Source: Actinocatenispora sp963805605
GTDB taxonomy: Bacteria; Actinomycetota; Actinomycetes; Mycobacteriales; Micromonosporaceae
Assembly (NCBI GenBank): GCA_963805605.1
Contig: CAWDUX010000002.1
Span: 744,001-808,000 of the forward strand
Direction: 5' to 3'
Length of the DNA stretch: 64,000 bases
Shown here: piece after piece, positions 28,901 to 37,124 of the stretch
Layout: each line of letters starts with the position of its first letter
Position numbering within the stretch: position 1 is the first letter of the stretch
Position numbers and translations under genes: made by a program
The notes under the pieces: model-generated
Seen by the model: only the letters and a program-made list of their open reading frames with translations
The model's database searches: none
What the model was told of the DNA's origin: nothing

Positions 28901-30476
28901 GCCGGTCGACCGCGGGCCGTTCCGCAACCGGCGTGCGCCGCGCGCGGCTGCCGGGGAAGAAGCCCGCGTCGCGCAGCTCACGCAGCGATCCCTGCACCGC
29001 CTCGGCGACGAACTCGAGGTCGCTGTCGGAGTGTGCCGTGGACAGGAAGAAGTTGCGCCATTCCCAGACATGCAGACCACGCAGCATCAGGTGGTGGTAC
29101 AGAAGCTCCATGTCGGCGCGGTGCTCGAAGCGGAACATCGAGCCGAAGTGGTTCATCCGCAGCGGGAAGCCCTCAGCATCGAAGAAGCCGTTGAGGGTGC
29201 CGGCCAGTTCGTCGGTCCGGGCGTTGAGCCGCTCCTGGAGTCCGGGGCTGTGCCGCTTCAGATGATCGAGCACCGCCCGTGCCGCGACCATCGACACCGG
29301 GTGCTGGATGTAGGTTCCACCGAAGAACGTGGTGTCCGCGGGCGGACGACTGTCGTCACCGTACTGCCAGAACCCGCCGTCGACGCCGTCCAGTATGTCC
29401 GCGCGTCCCGCGATGGCACCGATCGGATACCCGCCGCCGAGCAGCTTGCCGTAGGTCGCCAGGTCCGGGGTGACCCCGTAGAGCTCCTGGGCGCCACGCA
29501 GCGCCGGGCGGAAACCGGTCAGCAGCTCGTCGAACATCAGCACGATGCCGTGCCGGCGGGTCAGCTCCCGCAACCGTCGGACGAACTCGGTGGGGCGCAG
29601 GGACGGGTTGCGACTCTGTACCGGCTCGACGAGCACCGCGGCGATCTCGTCCGCGAAGTGTTCGATCGTCTCCAGGCTCGCCGGGTCCCCGTAGCCGAGC
29701 ACCAGCAGATCGGACACGGCGCTGGGCGGGATGCCGGTGGACACCGGTACGGTGACGCGCTCACCGCCGGATCCCGTGCTGCGACCGAGCACATTGTCGG
29801 CGTGGCCGTGGTAGGAACCATCGAACATGACGACCCGGTGGCGGCCGGTGGCGGCCCGGGCGAGGCGGATCGCCGCCGAGTTGGCTTCGGTACCGGAGTT
29901 GGCGAACGCCACCCGCTGCATCCCGGTCAGCTCGGCCAGCAGCTCGGCTGCCGCACCGGTCGCGGCGGTACGGGGCCCCAGCTGGACGCCCCGGGACAGG
30001 TGCTCGCGCACCGCTTCGGTGACGAACTGCGGTTCGTGGCCGAAGAGAAGGACACCGAAGCCCATGGTGATGTCGACGTAGCGGTTGCCGTCGACATCCT
30101 CCAGCCAGGAGCCGCCGGCCCGGTGCCCGACCACCGGGTACAGCATCTCCTTGGTGCTGCTGCGGAATCCGACCACGGCACGACTGTCGGCCAGGACCCG
30201 ACGGTGGCGTTGCGCCATCGCCTTCGAGCGTGGGGCTCTGCTCGTGTAGCGGCGGACGAGCTCGTCAAGGTGGGCTGCCTGCCGGGAGGGCCCGGCCGCG
30301 TCCCGGACCATGCCCGAGGAGCTGGGGATGCTCACCCGTGGTCCGTGCACGACCGGCCCTACGGGTCGCTGTTGCTGCACCGGACCGGCCAGCTGCTGGG
30401 TGATGCGTCCGGAGAGTTCGGCCATGGCGGCGAGGTCCCGGTCGACGGCGGCCACGGTCTCGTGCAGAGCACTCAT
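22977..30476 (-). CDS. Hybrid PKS-NRPS: aminotransferase - flavin monooxygenase - C-A-T-C
   Basis: A 2499-residue assembly-line protein. After a docking-type N-terminus it carries a class III (GSA-like) aminotransferase (about residues 95-520; PLP lysine K344 in TYGKLLGGGYP; MFDELLTGFR), then a luciferase-like FMN monooxygenase of the MupA/Atu3671 type (about 586-930; IYFFGDYPQ, LWMPERHFHSFGGLFPNP). Next come a C domain (HHLVIDA near 1097), an A domain (TSGSTGVPKG near 1592; A10 NGKLDR near 1934), a carrier (GGHSIS, Ser near 2007) and a terminal C domain (HHSTCDA near 2200). The aminotransferase should act on the beta-ketoacyl chain made by the upstream PKS, as AMT domains do in iturin/mycosubtilin synthetases. 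The A-domain pocket reads roughly D-A-L-S-V-G-V-V-L, which I cannot assign. Start ATG overlaps the PKS stop (ATGA). The terminal C domain has no carrier after it and must serve a downstream protein. Confidence 0.93.
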   Translation of the reverse strand: MSALHETVAAVDRDLAAMAELSGRITQQLAGPVQQQRPVGPVVHGPRVSIPSSSGMVRDAAGPSRQAAHLDELVRRYTSRAPRSKAMAQRHRRVLADSRAVVGFRSSTKEMLYPVVGHRAGGSWLEDVDGNRYVDITMGFGVLLFGHEPQFVTEAVREHLSRGVQLGPRTAATGAAAELLAELTGMQRVAFANSGTEANSAAIRLARAATGRHRVVMFDGSYHGHADNVLGRSTGSGGERVTVPVSTGIPPSAVSDLLVLGYGDPASLETIEHFADEIAAVLVEPVQSRNPSLRPTEFVRRLRELTRRHGIVLMFDELLTGFRPALRGAQELYGVTPDLATYGKLLGGGYPIGAIAGRADILDGVDGGFWQYGDDSRPPADTTFFGGTYIQHPVSMVAARAVLDHLKRHSPGLQERLNARTDELAGTLNGFFDAEGFPLRMNHFGSMFRFEHRADMELLYHHLMLRGLHVWEWRNFFLSTAHSDSDLEFVAEAVQGSLRELRDAGFFPGSRARRTPVAERPAVDRPEAGARPGGTTEPVTPTEPTKPVTSAEPATAPVAAMAWNAAAARMTAGSAPVVARPARTTPDFSIYFFGDYPQDDSARYGRYEHILETARFADRHGFHALWMPERHFHSFGGLFPNPVVLAAALARETEQIRLNAGSVVLPLHDPIRVAEEWSMVDNLSGGRIGIGCASGWHARDFVFFPERFGRHKEAMYEQLEQVRQLWRGDAVSRATGDGEAEVRLYPRPVQQTPPMFTAVVGNPASYQLAARHDLGIVTNLMTQSIEQLAENVALYRRTREQHGLDPAGGRVAVLLHTYLAADHDAARRTAYGPLSRYLRSSLSLFGNVTNSLGHNVDLSALDEDDLDVVFRRAYRRYCDQRALIGTVDTVAEVVDAVSAAGADEIVSLVDFGMSPAALRSGLPHLDRLRRRYHQAGDGPAVQQTPLVRAGTRTTEPPAGDREDAGIPLSPSQLRLWFLERMLPDRTAYNEVKAIRLDGPLDVAALRGALHALLARHEGLRTVFREVGGEPLQFVLPTSEPDFAVLDRTGASGSAAEEAVREVLVAESDRRFDLVQGPLFLTRLLTFGVDRHVLVLSLHHLVIDATSAAILARDLSALYRAEREGTCPDLPELTRSHADAIRAQLASLDTPRAAEDLAYWRTALRGELPVLALPCDRPRPATMTSNGRAVFHTLDAALSTRLRQLGRAQRSTLFMTLLAGYAAMLHRITGQQDIIVGTPVSHRPWGAEDVLGFFVNTLALRLDLSGDPSFATLLARVRAVALDAYDHADVPFETVVRELAPARRTDRTPVFATLAEFQSGDPFRFDLPDVRAVPLDAGPDKALTDLLVHFTDQPDGIRCHLEYNTDLFDPGTVEKFFETFRGILEAAVDAPGDPLSQLDGSSPRAAPDDLLPRAALGDPVPDAWQHGRELPVEDVTVTELVARQAATAGHRTAVICGDIVLTYRELEECAARLAAVIGQHVRAGGLDEDTPVALWLPRSAELIVAMLAVLRSGRAYVPVDPAHGRARAEAVIAECRARILISQGTQSGMLTLPAGTTVVDVTARATRTGPDVGPVDMSGAGSGSPCYVIHTSGSTGVPKGVAVPHRAVVNLCRWHRRRFAFTPADRSAMVCSHSFDASVLEIWPALTTGASLTVADDMIRADPLALARWYTSQQVTFSILPTSLAEAVLGLGPADQPPLRHLVAGGDVLRTRPRAGTPYELVNVYGPTEVTVLCTAGTVTPATPGVDDGPIAIGRPMDNVRLRVLDRAGDPVPIGTVGELYVGGAGLADGYLHRPQLTGERFVPGPTAGADDRTQRLYRTGDLVRWTDGGTLEFCGRTDDQVKIRGFRVEPEEVTAALHGLDEVRHAVVLTHRNRRGEAFLAGYVVPTGPVGSTGADRQAYADLVAQRLTESLPEYLVPRAWAVLTELPLSGNGKLDRSALPEPRIVTAVTDPPGPLAPATAARSAVEGARPARPRVQERLRRLWGEAFDIAADAIGADSSFFALGGHSISAIHLVNRVQEEFDTEYPVVRFYQDPTFGAMAAYLSGDRTEQDEAVVARAPVTLQQRNFIAGHRRHPLPQVYNVAMRITFTGPLDVAALSAVLSALVERHWSLRTRYVQDSSGQAGPGQESDQWWQEILAARPVELTVEDLTAWPRQQRDVELQRVSAEVTDTPFDLDRAMVPVLRLLRTGESTWVLLLVLHHSTCDAWAVSLLLRDLAALYTAAVTGEPSGLPATVPQPTDYALWQRDNPSQGPGGRAIRYWLRALQGAALRTEPPLDCPRPHAPSGRGRTVTFTVPAQVRRSVEALARQCRTTPFAVTAAAAGVLLSRLSGQPEIVVSVPYAGRDQRPFVSLAACAGAAFLLRIRTGAARSFSTLVEQVAGTSIEGIGHIMPTREVLDALRTQDGDDVPEAVRFGFQYQNSLEVDLDLPGLDVAVEDLATDAALGDFNLGLVPAGDVLAGYLQYSADLWDHDTVEDWTRHYVELLAEEVRRALADTGT

Positions 30477-33400
30477 GCTCCGGCCTTTCCCCCGGTCGGT
30501 GCGCCACCAGTGCCGGTTGCGCTCTGCAGTGCCAACACCTGGGAGAGCTGGGTCATCAGCTGCAGCTGTAGCTGCGAGAGCTGCTGGATCTGCCGGGAGA
30601 GCTCGGCCAGCTCCTGACGCGTCGCGTACTGCGGGGCCGCTGGTTCCGCGGAGGCTGGCGGCGGGGGAGCAGGTGTCGGCTGAGGTCGTGTCGACGCCGG
30701 TACGGGCACCGGAGCCGGCGGGTACTGCTCGACCGTCGGGTGGGGCGGTGCTGCCATCCGCCCGGCGATCAGCTCGGCGAGTTGCCGCGGGGTGCCCGCC
30801 TCCTCGAACAGCTCCCGCATCGCGATCCTGACCTGGTACTGCTGCTCCAGCTCACGCAGTACCGCGATCATCTGCAGGGAATCCGCGCCCAGATCGAAGA
30901 AGGGCGTGTCCGGTCGCAGCGCACCGGGAGCACACCCGAGGCTCTTCACGGTCACCTCGGTGACGTGCGCGAGCACCCGCTCGACCGCTGCCGTGCCCTC
31001 CGGGTGTGACCGGAGCTGTTCGTCTCGTGCCACGTCGGCCCCCATCCTGATTGCTCGGTGGGACCGGATCACCGTCGGCTCCGGCCCTGTCCAGTAGTTC
31101 TGATGCTGGAACCGGTAGCCGGGCAACGGGATCCGTCCGCCCCCGCAACCGGCGACCAGCACCTGCCAGTCGATGTCCGCGCCGGCACAGTGCAGCCGTG
31201 TGGCCGCATCCCACAGCGGTTCGAGTCCGGCACCGCGGCGCAGCACGGGCATGCTAGGTACGTCCGGCATGGCCTGTCGTGCGAGCCCACTCAGCGTGGT
31301 GTGCGGACCGATCTCGACCAGCGCTGTGCCGCCCTCCGCCACCGTGGTGCCATCCCGGTCCGCCAGCGTCCGCAGCACCTCGTGGAAGCGCACCGGTCGG
31401 CTTGTCTGCTGCAGGAAGTAGTCGGCGTCCGGGCACCAGCCGACGGGACGGAGCTGCCCGTCGAGCCCGCTGACGAAGGCGACCGTGCACGGCCGGAAGG
31501 TGACGGTGCGCAGCAGCGTGCCCAACGGCTCCAGGGCGGGTCGCATCGAGGCGGTGTGGAAGGCGCGCGCCACGGCCAGCCGTTCACCGGTGACACCACG
31601 TTCGGCCAGCAGGTCGCACAACTGGTCCACCGCCGTGACCGGCCCGGCGAGTACGTGACTGTGGGCGCCGTTGACGACGGCGACCTCCAGGCCGGGGACC
31701 TCGGCGGCCAGTGACTCGGCCGTCGGATGGTCGACCATCACCGCGACCATGGCTCCTGGTGTGCAGTACCGCTGCATCAACCGTCCACGTTCGGCGGTCA
31801 GACGCAGGCCGTCCTGCAGCGACAACGCACCCGCAGCGTGCAGGGCCGCGTACTCTCCGACGCTGTGCCCGGCCACGACGGCCGGCGCGGGGCCGGCGTC
31901 GTGCCACAGCTGGACGAGGGCGCACTGCAGCGCGAACAGCGCCGGTTGAGCGGTGTCGGTGTCCCATGGCGCATCGGCGCTGATCCCGGGACGGTCATCG
32001 GCACCGAGCAGCTCGTCGAGCAACGAGCGGCCGGAGGTGGCCCGGTAGAGGCGCTCACAGCTGTCGAGCACCGTGCGAACGGCGGCGAAACGCTCGTAGA
32101 GCGGCCGCGCCATGCCCCGGTACGAACTGCCCTGGCCGGTGAACAGGAACCCGACATCGAGGACACCGTCCCGCGGTACGCCACCCGCCGTCACCCGTAC
32201 CGGATGCGGTCCGGCGGCGTCCGGCCCGCCGGTGAGCCACGCGTCGAGACCGTCGGCGAGCTCGGCGGGGGTGCTGCCCCGTACCGCCAGCCGATGACGG
32301 CCGTGTGCGCGACCCACCGCGGTGGTGATGACGAGATCGGCCACCTTCGTGTCGGGGTGCTGGCGCAGATGGTCGCGGAAGGCACCCGCATTGGCCGTGC
32401 GGGCGGCTTCGCTGTGGCCGGACAGCAGCAGCACACCTGGCGGCGGCACGCCACCGGCCCGGGGCGCGGGGGCAGGCGCCTCCTCCACCACAAGATGGAC
32501 GTTGGTGCCGCCCATGCCCAGTGAGGTGACACCCGCCCGGCGCGGACTGCTGCCGGAAGGCCAGGGGAGGGCCACCTCGGGGATGTAGAAGGGACTGCCG
32601 TCGAGGTCGAGGGCGGGGTTGGGCCGGGTGAAGTTCGCCATTGGCGGGATGGTGCCGTGCCGCAGCACCAGCAGCGTCTTGATCAGGCTCGCCAGCCCCG
32701 AACACACGTCCAGATGGCCGATGTTGGCCTTGGTTGAGCCGAGCGCGCAGTAGCCGGTGCGGCCACCGTCGGCACGGAACGCGGCGGTGGCACCGTCGAA
32801 CTCGATCGGGTCGCCCTTGAAGGTGCCGGTGCCGTGTGTTTCGAGGTAGCCGATGCTGTCGGCGCTGACCTGTGCCCTGGCCAGGGCGCGTCGGATGGCG
32901 TCCTGCTGCCCGGCTGCGCTGGGAGCCGAGTACGCCTTCTTGTCCGCACCGTCGTTGGTGACACCCCAGCCCCGGATGACCCCGTGGATGGTGTCACCGT
33001 CGGCGATGGCACGGGCCAGATCCTTCAGTACCACGACGGCGACGCCGGTACCGCCCACGGTGCCGTCCGCGCCGGCGTCGAAGGCACGCAGGTAACCGGA
33101 CCTGGACAGGATCGATCCCTTGACGTACTGGTAACCCAGCACCTGGGGCACATGGACGGCGGTGGCGCCGGCCAGGGCGATGTCGCAGTCCCCGGCGAGT
33201 ACCGACTGCGCGGCGAGCTGCACGGCGACCAGGGAACTGGAACAGGCGGTCTGGACGCTGACGGCGGGACCGGTCAGACCGAGACGGAAAGCGGTACGGG
33301 TTGCGGTGAAGTCGGGATAGTTGCCGACCATCACTTGCAGGCGGGAGACCCAGTCATCCTCGACCGAGTTGGTCAGGACGTTGTTGAGCAGGTAGTTCTG

Positions 33401-33808
33401 CATCGAGTAGAGGTGGTACCCGGTGCTGGCGTAGACGCCCACGCACAGGTCGCGACGCGCCGGGGTGTACCCGGCGTTCTCCAGGGCGTGATGTGCGCAC
33501 TCCAGGAACATCCGGTGCTGCGGGTCGGTCGTGCGCGCTTCCTGGCCGCTCATACCGAAGAACTGGGCGTCGAATCCACCGATGTCGGCGACCAGTCCGC
33601 TGGCCCCGACGAAATCCGATGCCCGGTACTTCTCCGCGGGCACGCCCGCGGCGGCCAGATCCTCCGCGGTGAAGTGTGTGACGCAGTCCGTGCCGTCGCG
33701 GATGATCCGCCAGAACTGCTCCGGTGTGTCCGCTCCCGGGAAACGGAAGGACAGTCCGATCACGGCGATCTGCGCACCGGTGAGGAGGGCGTCGGTCGAG
33801 TGGCTCAT
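30473..33808 (-). CDS. Type I polyketide synthase, KS-AT-ACP
   Basis: A 1111-residue single-module PKS. KS (about residues 13-435) has all catalytic elements: TACSSS (Cys near 189), HGTGTFKGDP and the KANIGH lysine/histidine. AT (about 560-870) has GHSVGE and AFHTASM, a malonyl-CoA type pattern. The ACP (about 940-1015) has LGADSLQM with the phosphopantetheine Ser near 976. A C-terminal helical tail rich in Gln and Leu is probably a docking element. There is no KR or DH, so the product is a beta-ketothioester, the expected substrate for the aminotransferase domain on the next protein. There is also no loading domain. The chosen ATG (33808) follows GGAAGG, overlaps the MFS stop (ATGA), and removes a non-conserved Arg-rich extension. 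Confidence 0.93.
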   Translation of the reverse strand: MSHSTDALLTGAQIAVIGLSFRFPGADTPEQFWRIIRDGTDCVTHFTAEDLAAAGVPAEKYRASDFVGASGLVADIGGFDAQFFGMSGQEARTTDPQHRMFLECAHHALENAGYTPARRDLCVGVYASTGYHLYSMQNYLLNNVLTNSVEDDWVSRLQVMVGNYPDFTATRTAFRLGLTGPAVSVQTACSSSLVAVQLAAQSVLAGDCDIALAGATAVHVPQVLGYQYVKGSILSRSGYLRAFDAGADGTVGGTGVAVVVLKDLARAIADGDTIHGVIRGWGVTNDGADKKAYSAPSAAGQQDAIRRALARAQVSADSIGYLETHGTGTFKGDPIEFDGATAAFRADGGRTGYCALGSTKANIGHLDVCSGLASLIKTLLVLRHGTIPPMANFTRPNPALDLDGSPFYIPEVALPWPSGSSPRRAGVTSLGMGGTNVHLVVEEAPAPAPRAGGVPPPGVLLLSGHSEAARTANAGAFRDHLRQHPDTKVADLVITTAVGRAHGRHRLAVRGSTPAELADGLDAWLTGGPDAAGPHPVRVTAGGVPRDGVLDVGFLFTGQGSSYRGMARPLYERFAAVRTVLDSCERLYRATSGRSLLDELLGADDRPGISADAPWDTDTAQPALFALQCALVQLWHDAGPAPAVVAGHSVGEYAALHAAGALSLQDGLRLTAERGRLMQRYCTPGAMVAVMVDHPTAESLAAEVPGLEVAVVNGAHSHVLAGPVTAVDQLCDLLAERGVTGERLAVARAFHTASMRPALEPLGTLLRTVTFRPCTVAFVSGLDGQLRPVGWCPDADYFLQQTSRPVRFHEVLRTLADRDGTTVAEGGTALVEIGPHTTLSGLARQAMPDVPSMPVLRRGAGLEPLWDAATRLHCAGADIDWQVLVAGCGGGRIPLPGYRFQHQNYWTGPEPTVIRSHRAIRMGADVARDEQLRSHPEGTAAVERVLAHVTEVTVKSLGCAPGALRPDTPFFDLGADSLQMIAVLRELEQQYQVRIAMRELFEEAGTPRQLAELIAGRMAAPPHPTVEQYPPAPVPVPASTRPQPTPAPPPPASAEPAAPQYATRQELAELSRQIQQLSQLQLQLMTQLSQVLALQSATGTGGAPTGGKAGA

Positions 33809-35106
33809 GAACTGCTGCCTTCCACGATCGGCCCGCTGCCGGACACCGTGCCCCCGTCGTCGTTTCCTGCGCGCGTATCCGGTTGCCGGCCACCGCCCGC
33901 CGATGCCGTGCGGGGCGTACGCCGCAACAGCACCAGGAAAAAGCCGAGGCACAGTACGATTGCGAGCCCGTGGAAGGAGCCCACCACCGCAAGCGGGGAG
34001 AACGAGTCGAGCAGAGCTGCGCTGACGAGCATCCCCAGGCCGAAGCCGGTGTTCTCGGCCGAGGCGGAGAACCCGAACAGGCGGCCACGCTGCTCGTCCG
34101 TTGCCGCCTGCAGTCGGGAGACGTACGCGATCTCCGTCGTTCCGTCGGCCATCCCGGCGATCAGGGCTGCCACGACAGCGGGGACGGTGGGCAGCCCGGT
34201 GAAGACCAGAATGAACGCTGCGGACATGACGCACGAGCCGAGCGCGAACGTACGTTCACCCAACATCTTTCCTGTTCTGCGCGTGATGCGTGTGGACACC
34301 TGCTGTGCCACGATGGTGCCCACGGCCCAGGTCGCCCAGAACTGGCTGATGAACGCGGCCGGGTGCGCCGGATCCAGAATGCTGGAGTAGACAGGCAACG
34401 CCACGTTGTGCGACGAGGAGCCCAGCGCGTCCGCCGAGCGGATCGCGACCATCACGGCCAGCAGCGGTGCGGACCGCAGCAGCATCACCGAAGCCCATCT
34501 ACCGGCACCGCTGGACTCCTGCCGCTCCGCGGTCTGCTGCCGCCCGGCATCGGCCCGAGTACGGATCGGCAGCCGGAACAGCACCAGCGCGGAGATGACG
34601 AAGGTGGCGGCGTCCAGCGTGAATGCCGCGCTGTAGCCGAGCACGGAGATGACCACGCCAGCGGAGGCGAACCCCGCGATCATGGCCAGCGACCGGCCGG
34701 TCACCAGCAGACCGTTGGCCCTGGCACGCTGATCGGTCCCGACGATCTCCGGGACGCTGCTGCGCAGCGCGACCTGGTGCAGAGTCGCTCCGGCTCCGGC
34801 CGCCGCCGCCAGCACGAAGAGCAGACCGACCCGCGCGCTACCGGGGCTGAGCAGCAGCACCACCAGTACCAGGGCCTGGGCCAGGTCAGTGCCTACCATC
34901 AGCCGCTTGCGGTCGTAGCGCGAGACCAGGCGGCCGCTGACGAATCCGGAGGCCACGCTGGTCGCCAGGCGTACGGCCATGAACAGGCCCGCGGTCAGCG
35001 CACTGCCTGTCTGCTGGTAGATGAAGACGTTCAGCGCCACCATGTTCAGGTAGCTGCCGTATGCCGAGACCCCATTGCCGACGACGAGCAGACGAAAGTG
35101 TCGCAT
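33805..35106 (-). CDS. MFS exporter (EntS/MFS_3-like), first gene of the leftward operon
   Basis: A 433-residue major-facilitator transporter with about 11-12 membrane helices. The N-terminal helix-loop pattern FRLLVVGNGVSAYGSYLNMVALNVF and the cytoplasmic loop VSGRLVSRYDRKRLMVG are typical of the DHA3/EntS-like exporters that pump out peptides, siderophores or macrolides. Translational coupling to the PKS (ATGA overlap) marks it as a cluster gene for export or self-protection. The ATG at 35106 follows GAGGGAG by 5 bases, better than the upstream in-frame start at 35169. Confidence 0.9.
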   Translation of the reverse strand: MRHFRLLVVGNGVSAYGSYLNMVALNVFIYQQTGSALTAGLFMAVRLATSVASGFVSGRLVSRYDRKRLMVGTDLAQALVLVVLLLSPGSARVGLLFVLAAAAGAGATLHQVALRSSVPEIVGTDQRARANGLLVTGRSLAMIAGFASAGVVISVLGYSAAFTLDAATFVISALVLFRLPIRTRADAGRQQTAERQESSGAGRWASVMLLRSAPLLAVMVAIRSADALGSSSHNVALPVYSSILDPAHPAAFISQFWATWAVGTIVAQQVSTRITRRTGKMLGERTFALGSCVMSAAFILVFTGLPTVPAVVAALIAGMADGTTEIAYVSRLQAATDEQRGRLFGFSASAENTGFGLGMLVSAALLDSFSPLAVVGSFHGLAIVLCLGFFLVLLRRTPRTASAGGGRQPDTRAGNDDGGTVSGSGPIVEGSSS

Positions 35107-35846
35107 CCGGCTCCCTCGGGGGTCGCACACAGTGGTGGCGTGGCTCCGCTCGGGGGAGCGTCCGTACAATTTCCCACAATTGCCGTGTTGTCAACACTGG
35201 CTGTTCGCCGACGTTCCGTCCGGTCGTCGGAGCCACCGGGCCGGCCTTAAGGCTGCCGCAAGGATGGCCGGCACGCCCTGGTGGGCCCGGGCGACGATTC
35301 CGGTGCTCTGATCAGCAGAAACGCGGTCGACTCCGCTGAGGTCGGCTGCATTTCGTGTTGTCCGCGGCCGGAGCCGTTGTGGAGTGGGTGGGTGCGGCCA
35401 CGGCGCAGCCGCGGAGGTCTGCTCCCCGGGGCCGCGAGGTAATGACATCCGCGTTTCAAGATCGGGAGACGGCAACAATTTGATTGCGTCGGGAAAAGCT
35501 CGGCAGCGACAGGTGGCGTATTCGTGACGCAGAGAAGGGCGACGCATGCGGAAAGTGCATCGTCGCACCGCCCCGGTCGACAATCCAGCTGGCACTGAGT
35601 TACGCGGCGTCGATGCGCGTCGTGTTTGTCGGATTAGTCGGGGGGCTTGCGGCCGGGTGGGGTCACTGTCATCCTGTCTCCGGCAAACACGGCGCGAAGC
35701 GGTCGTGATCCATGCTGGGATCACCGCGCAGTGTCCGGCGACATTCTTACGTTGTGTAGGCAGGGCGTCGTGTCGGCAGAACCTACGTCGTGGGTGGTCG
35801 AAGGAAGTGCCGGGACGAGTAGGTTGCTTGCCGGGAAAGGAAACGC
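35107..35846. promoter_or_regulatory. Divergent promoter region of the cluster
   Basis: About 740 bp separate the two divergent biosynthetic operons. No open frame in it is convincing: a 113-codon frame from 35546 has a fair start but no recognisable domain and overlaps the aminotransferase gene. Two inverted repeats lie at its left end, CAATT/AATTG (35167-35182) and the 13-bp repeat listed separately. No pathway-specific activator is encoded in the cluster. Confidence 0.65.
35185..35197. promoter_or_regulatory. Inverted repeat GTGTTGTCAACAC, candidate operator
   Basis: A perfect 6-bp inverted repeat around a single T, in a locally AT-richer patch about 80 bp upstream of the MFS start. It is not the same as the MarR repeat at 22282, although both share GTTG/CAAC cores. 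Confidence 0.55.
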
Positions 35847-37124
35847 ATGGACTACCCTCTGTGGCACTCACTGAGGCCCATGAATGATCTTGTCCACGCA
35901 CTTCGGCAGGAGCGATTTGTCGAAGCTGCGGACGGAATCCGGGTACGTGACGCCTCCGGTCGGTGGTTCATAGATGCCCGCTCGGGTTGTTGGAATCTCG
36001 GTTTGGGTTACGGAGCGGATGCCGTAAAAGAGGCGATTTGTCAGCAGTTGGCGGCACTTCCCGTTGCCAACATCCTGTCCTATGACCGCCCTGCCGCCGT
36101 AACGGTCGACTACGCACGGGCATTGCGGGACGCGATCGGCTCCCCCTCGCTGCGCTGGGTGCGGTTGGGCAACAGCGGCTCGCAGATGACCGAGACCGCG
36201 GTGATGCTCAGCCGACTGGTACGGGTGATCGGTGATGAACCGGAACGGATGACCCTGCTGTCGTTCCGCGACAGCTACCACGGTCTCGGGCTCGGTGCGA
36301 ACGCCTTCAGCGGCAGCATCGCCGGGATGGAATTCCACGGTCCGCTCGTACCCGACGTGCACCTTGTCGATACGGACGGCTCGTTGACTAACAACGTCGC
36401 AAAGGCGCTCGAGGAGCTCACGCCGCAGCGGGTCACCGCCCTGATGATCGAGCCGATCATGGGAACCCTGGGTCTGGCACCCGATCCGGACGACCTGCGC
36501 GCACTGCGCCGTCTGTGCGCCGACGCCGGAGTCCATTTCATCGCCGACGAGGTCAGCACCGGATTCGGTCGCACCGGGGGCATGTCCCGGTGCCTCGACC
36601 TCGGTATCGAACCAGATCTTCTGATCCTGTCGAAGAATCTGACGTCGGGATATGTTCCGTTCGGCGCCATGCTGGTCTCCGACGAGATGTACCGCGCGGT
36701 CGCGGACTCCACTCCGCCCCGTGCACTGCCCGCAGGTTCGGCCACCGACGGCCACCCGGTGGCCTGCGCGGCGGGCCTGGCGGTTCTCGACACCTACGCT
36801 CGCGAACAGGTTCTGGACAATGTCCGTGCGACCGGCGAATATCTGTGCCAGCAACTGCGCAGGATCCGTTCCGGCCGCCTGTCCGGTGATGTCGAGGGCG
36901 CCGGGATGATGATTCACTTCCCGTTGGCTTCCGACGGTCGCACCTGGCCCTTTCCCAAGATCGCAGAATTCATCGCGAATTGCGAGAATCGTGGCGTGCT
37001 GCTCAGCATGAACATGCGGGGTTTCTGGTTGATGCCGCCATTGGTGACGACCAGGGAAGAGTGCGATGAAATAGTTTCGGCCATTGAAGATTCGTTGCTT
37101 GACGTCGCTGTCGGGAATGAGTGA
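35847..37124 (+). CDS. Class III PLP aminotransferase
   Basis: A 425-residue PLP-dependent aminotransferase. The Asp that contacts the pyridine nitrogen is in FIADEVSTGFGRTGG, and the PLP lysine is in LILSKNLTSGYVPFGAML. The family includes diaminobutyrate, ornithine and beta-amino acid transaminases; the sequence alone does not tell which. In this operon it may supply a diamino or beta-amino acid building block. SbnA and SbnB homologues already account for 2,3-diaminopropionate, and a separate aminotransferase domain is fused to the PKS-NRPS, so this enzyme has an unassigned third role. ATG 35847 follows AAAGGA; its stop overlaps the next gene (GTGA). Confidence 0.88.
   Translation: MDYPLWHSLRPMNDLVHALRQERFVEAADGIRVRDASGRWFIDARSGCWNLGLGYGADAVKEAICQQLAALPVANILSYDRPAAVTVDYARALRDAIGSPSLRWVRLGNSGSQMTETAVMLSRLVRVIGDEPERMTLLSFRDSYHGLGLGANAFSGSIAGMEFHGPLVPDVHLVDTDGSLTNNVAKALEELTPQRVTALMIEPIMGTLGLAPDPDDLRALRRLCADAGVHFIADEVSTGFGRTGGMSRCLDLGIEPDLLILSKNLTSGYVPFGAMLVSDEMYRAVADSTPPRALPAGSATDGHPVACAAGLAVLDTYAREQVLDNVRATGEYLCQQLRRIRSGRLSGDVEGAGMMIHFPLASDGRTWPFPKIAEFIANCENRGVLLSMNMRGFWLMPPLVTTREECDEIVSAIEDSLLDVAVGNE

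Noticed and set aside
35546..35887. 113-codon frame in the divergent promoter region
   Set aside because: It has a fair ribosome-binding site but no recognisable domain, an odd Cys/Arg-rich composition, and overlaps the aminotransferase start.
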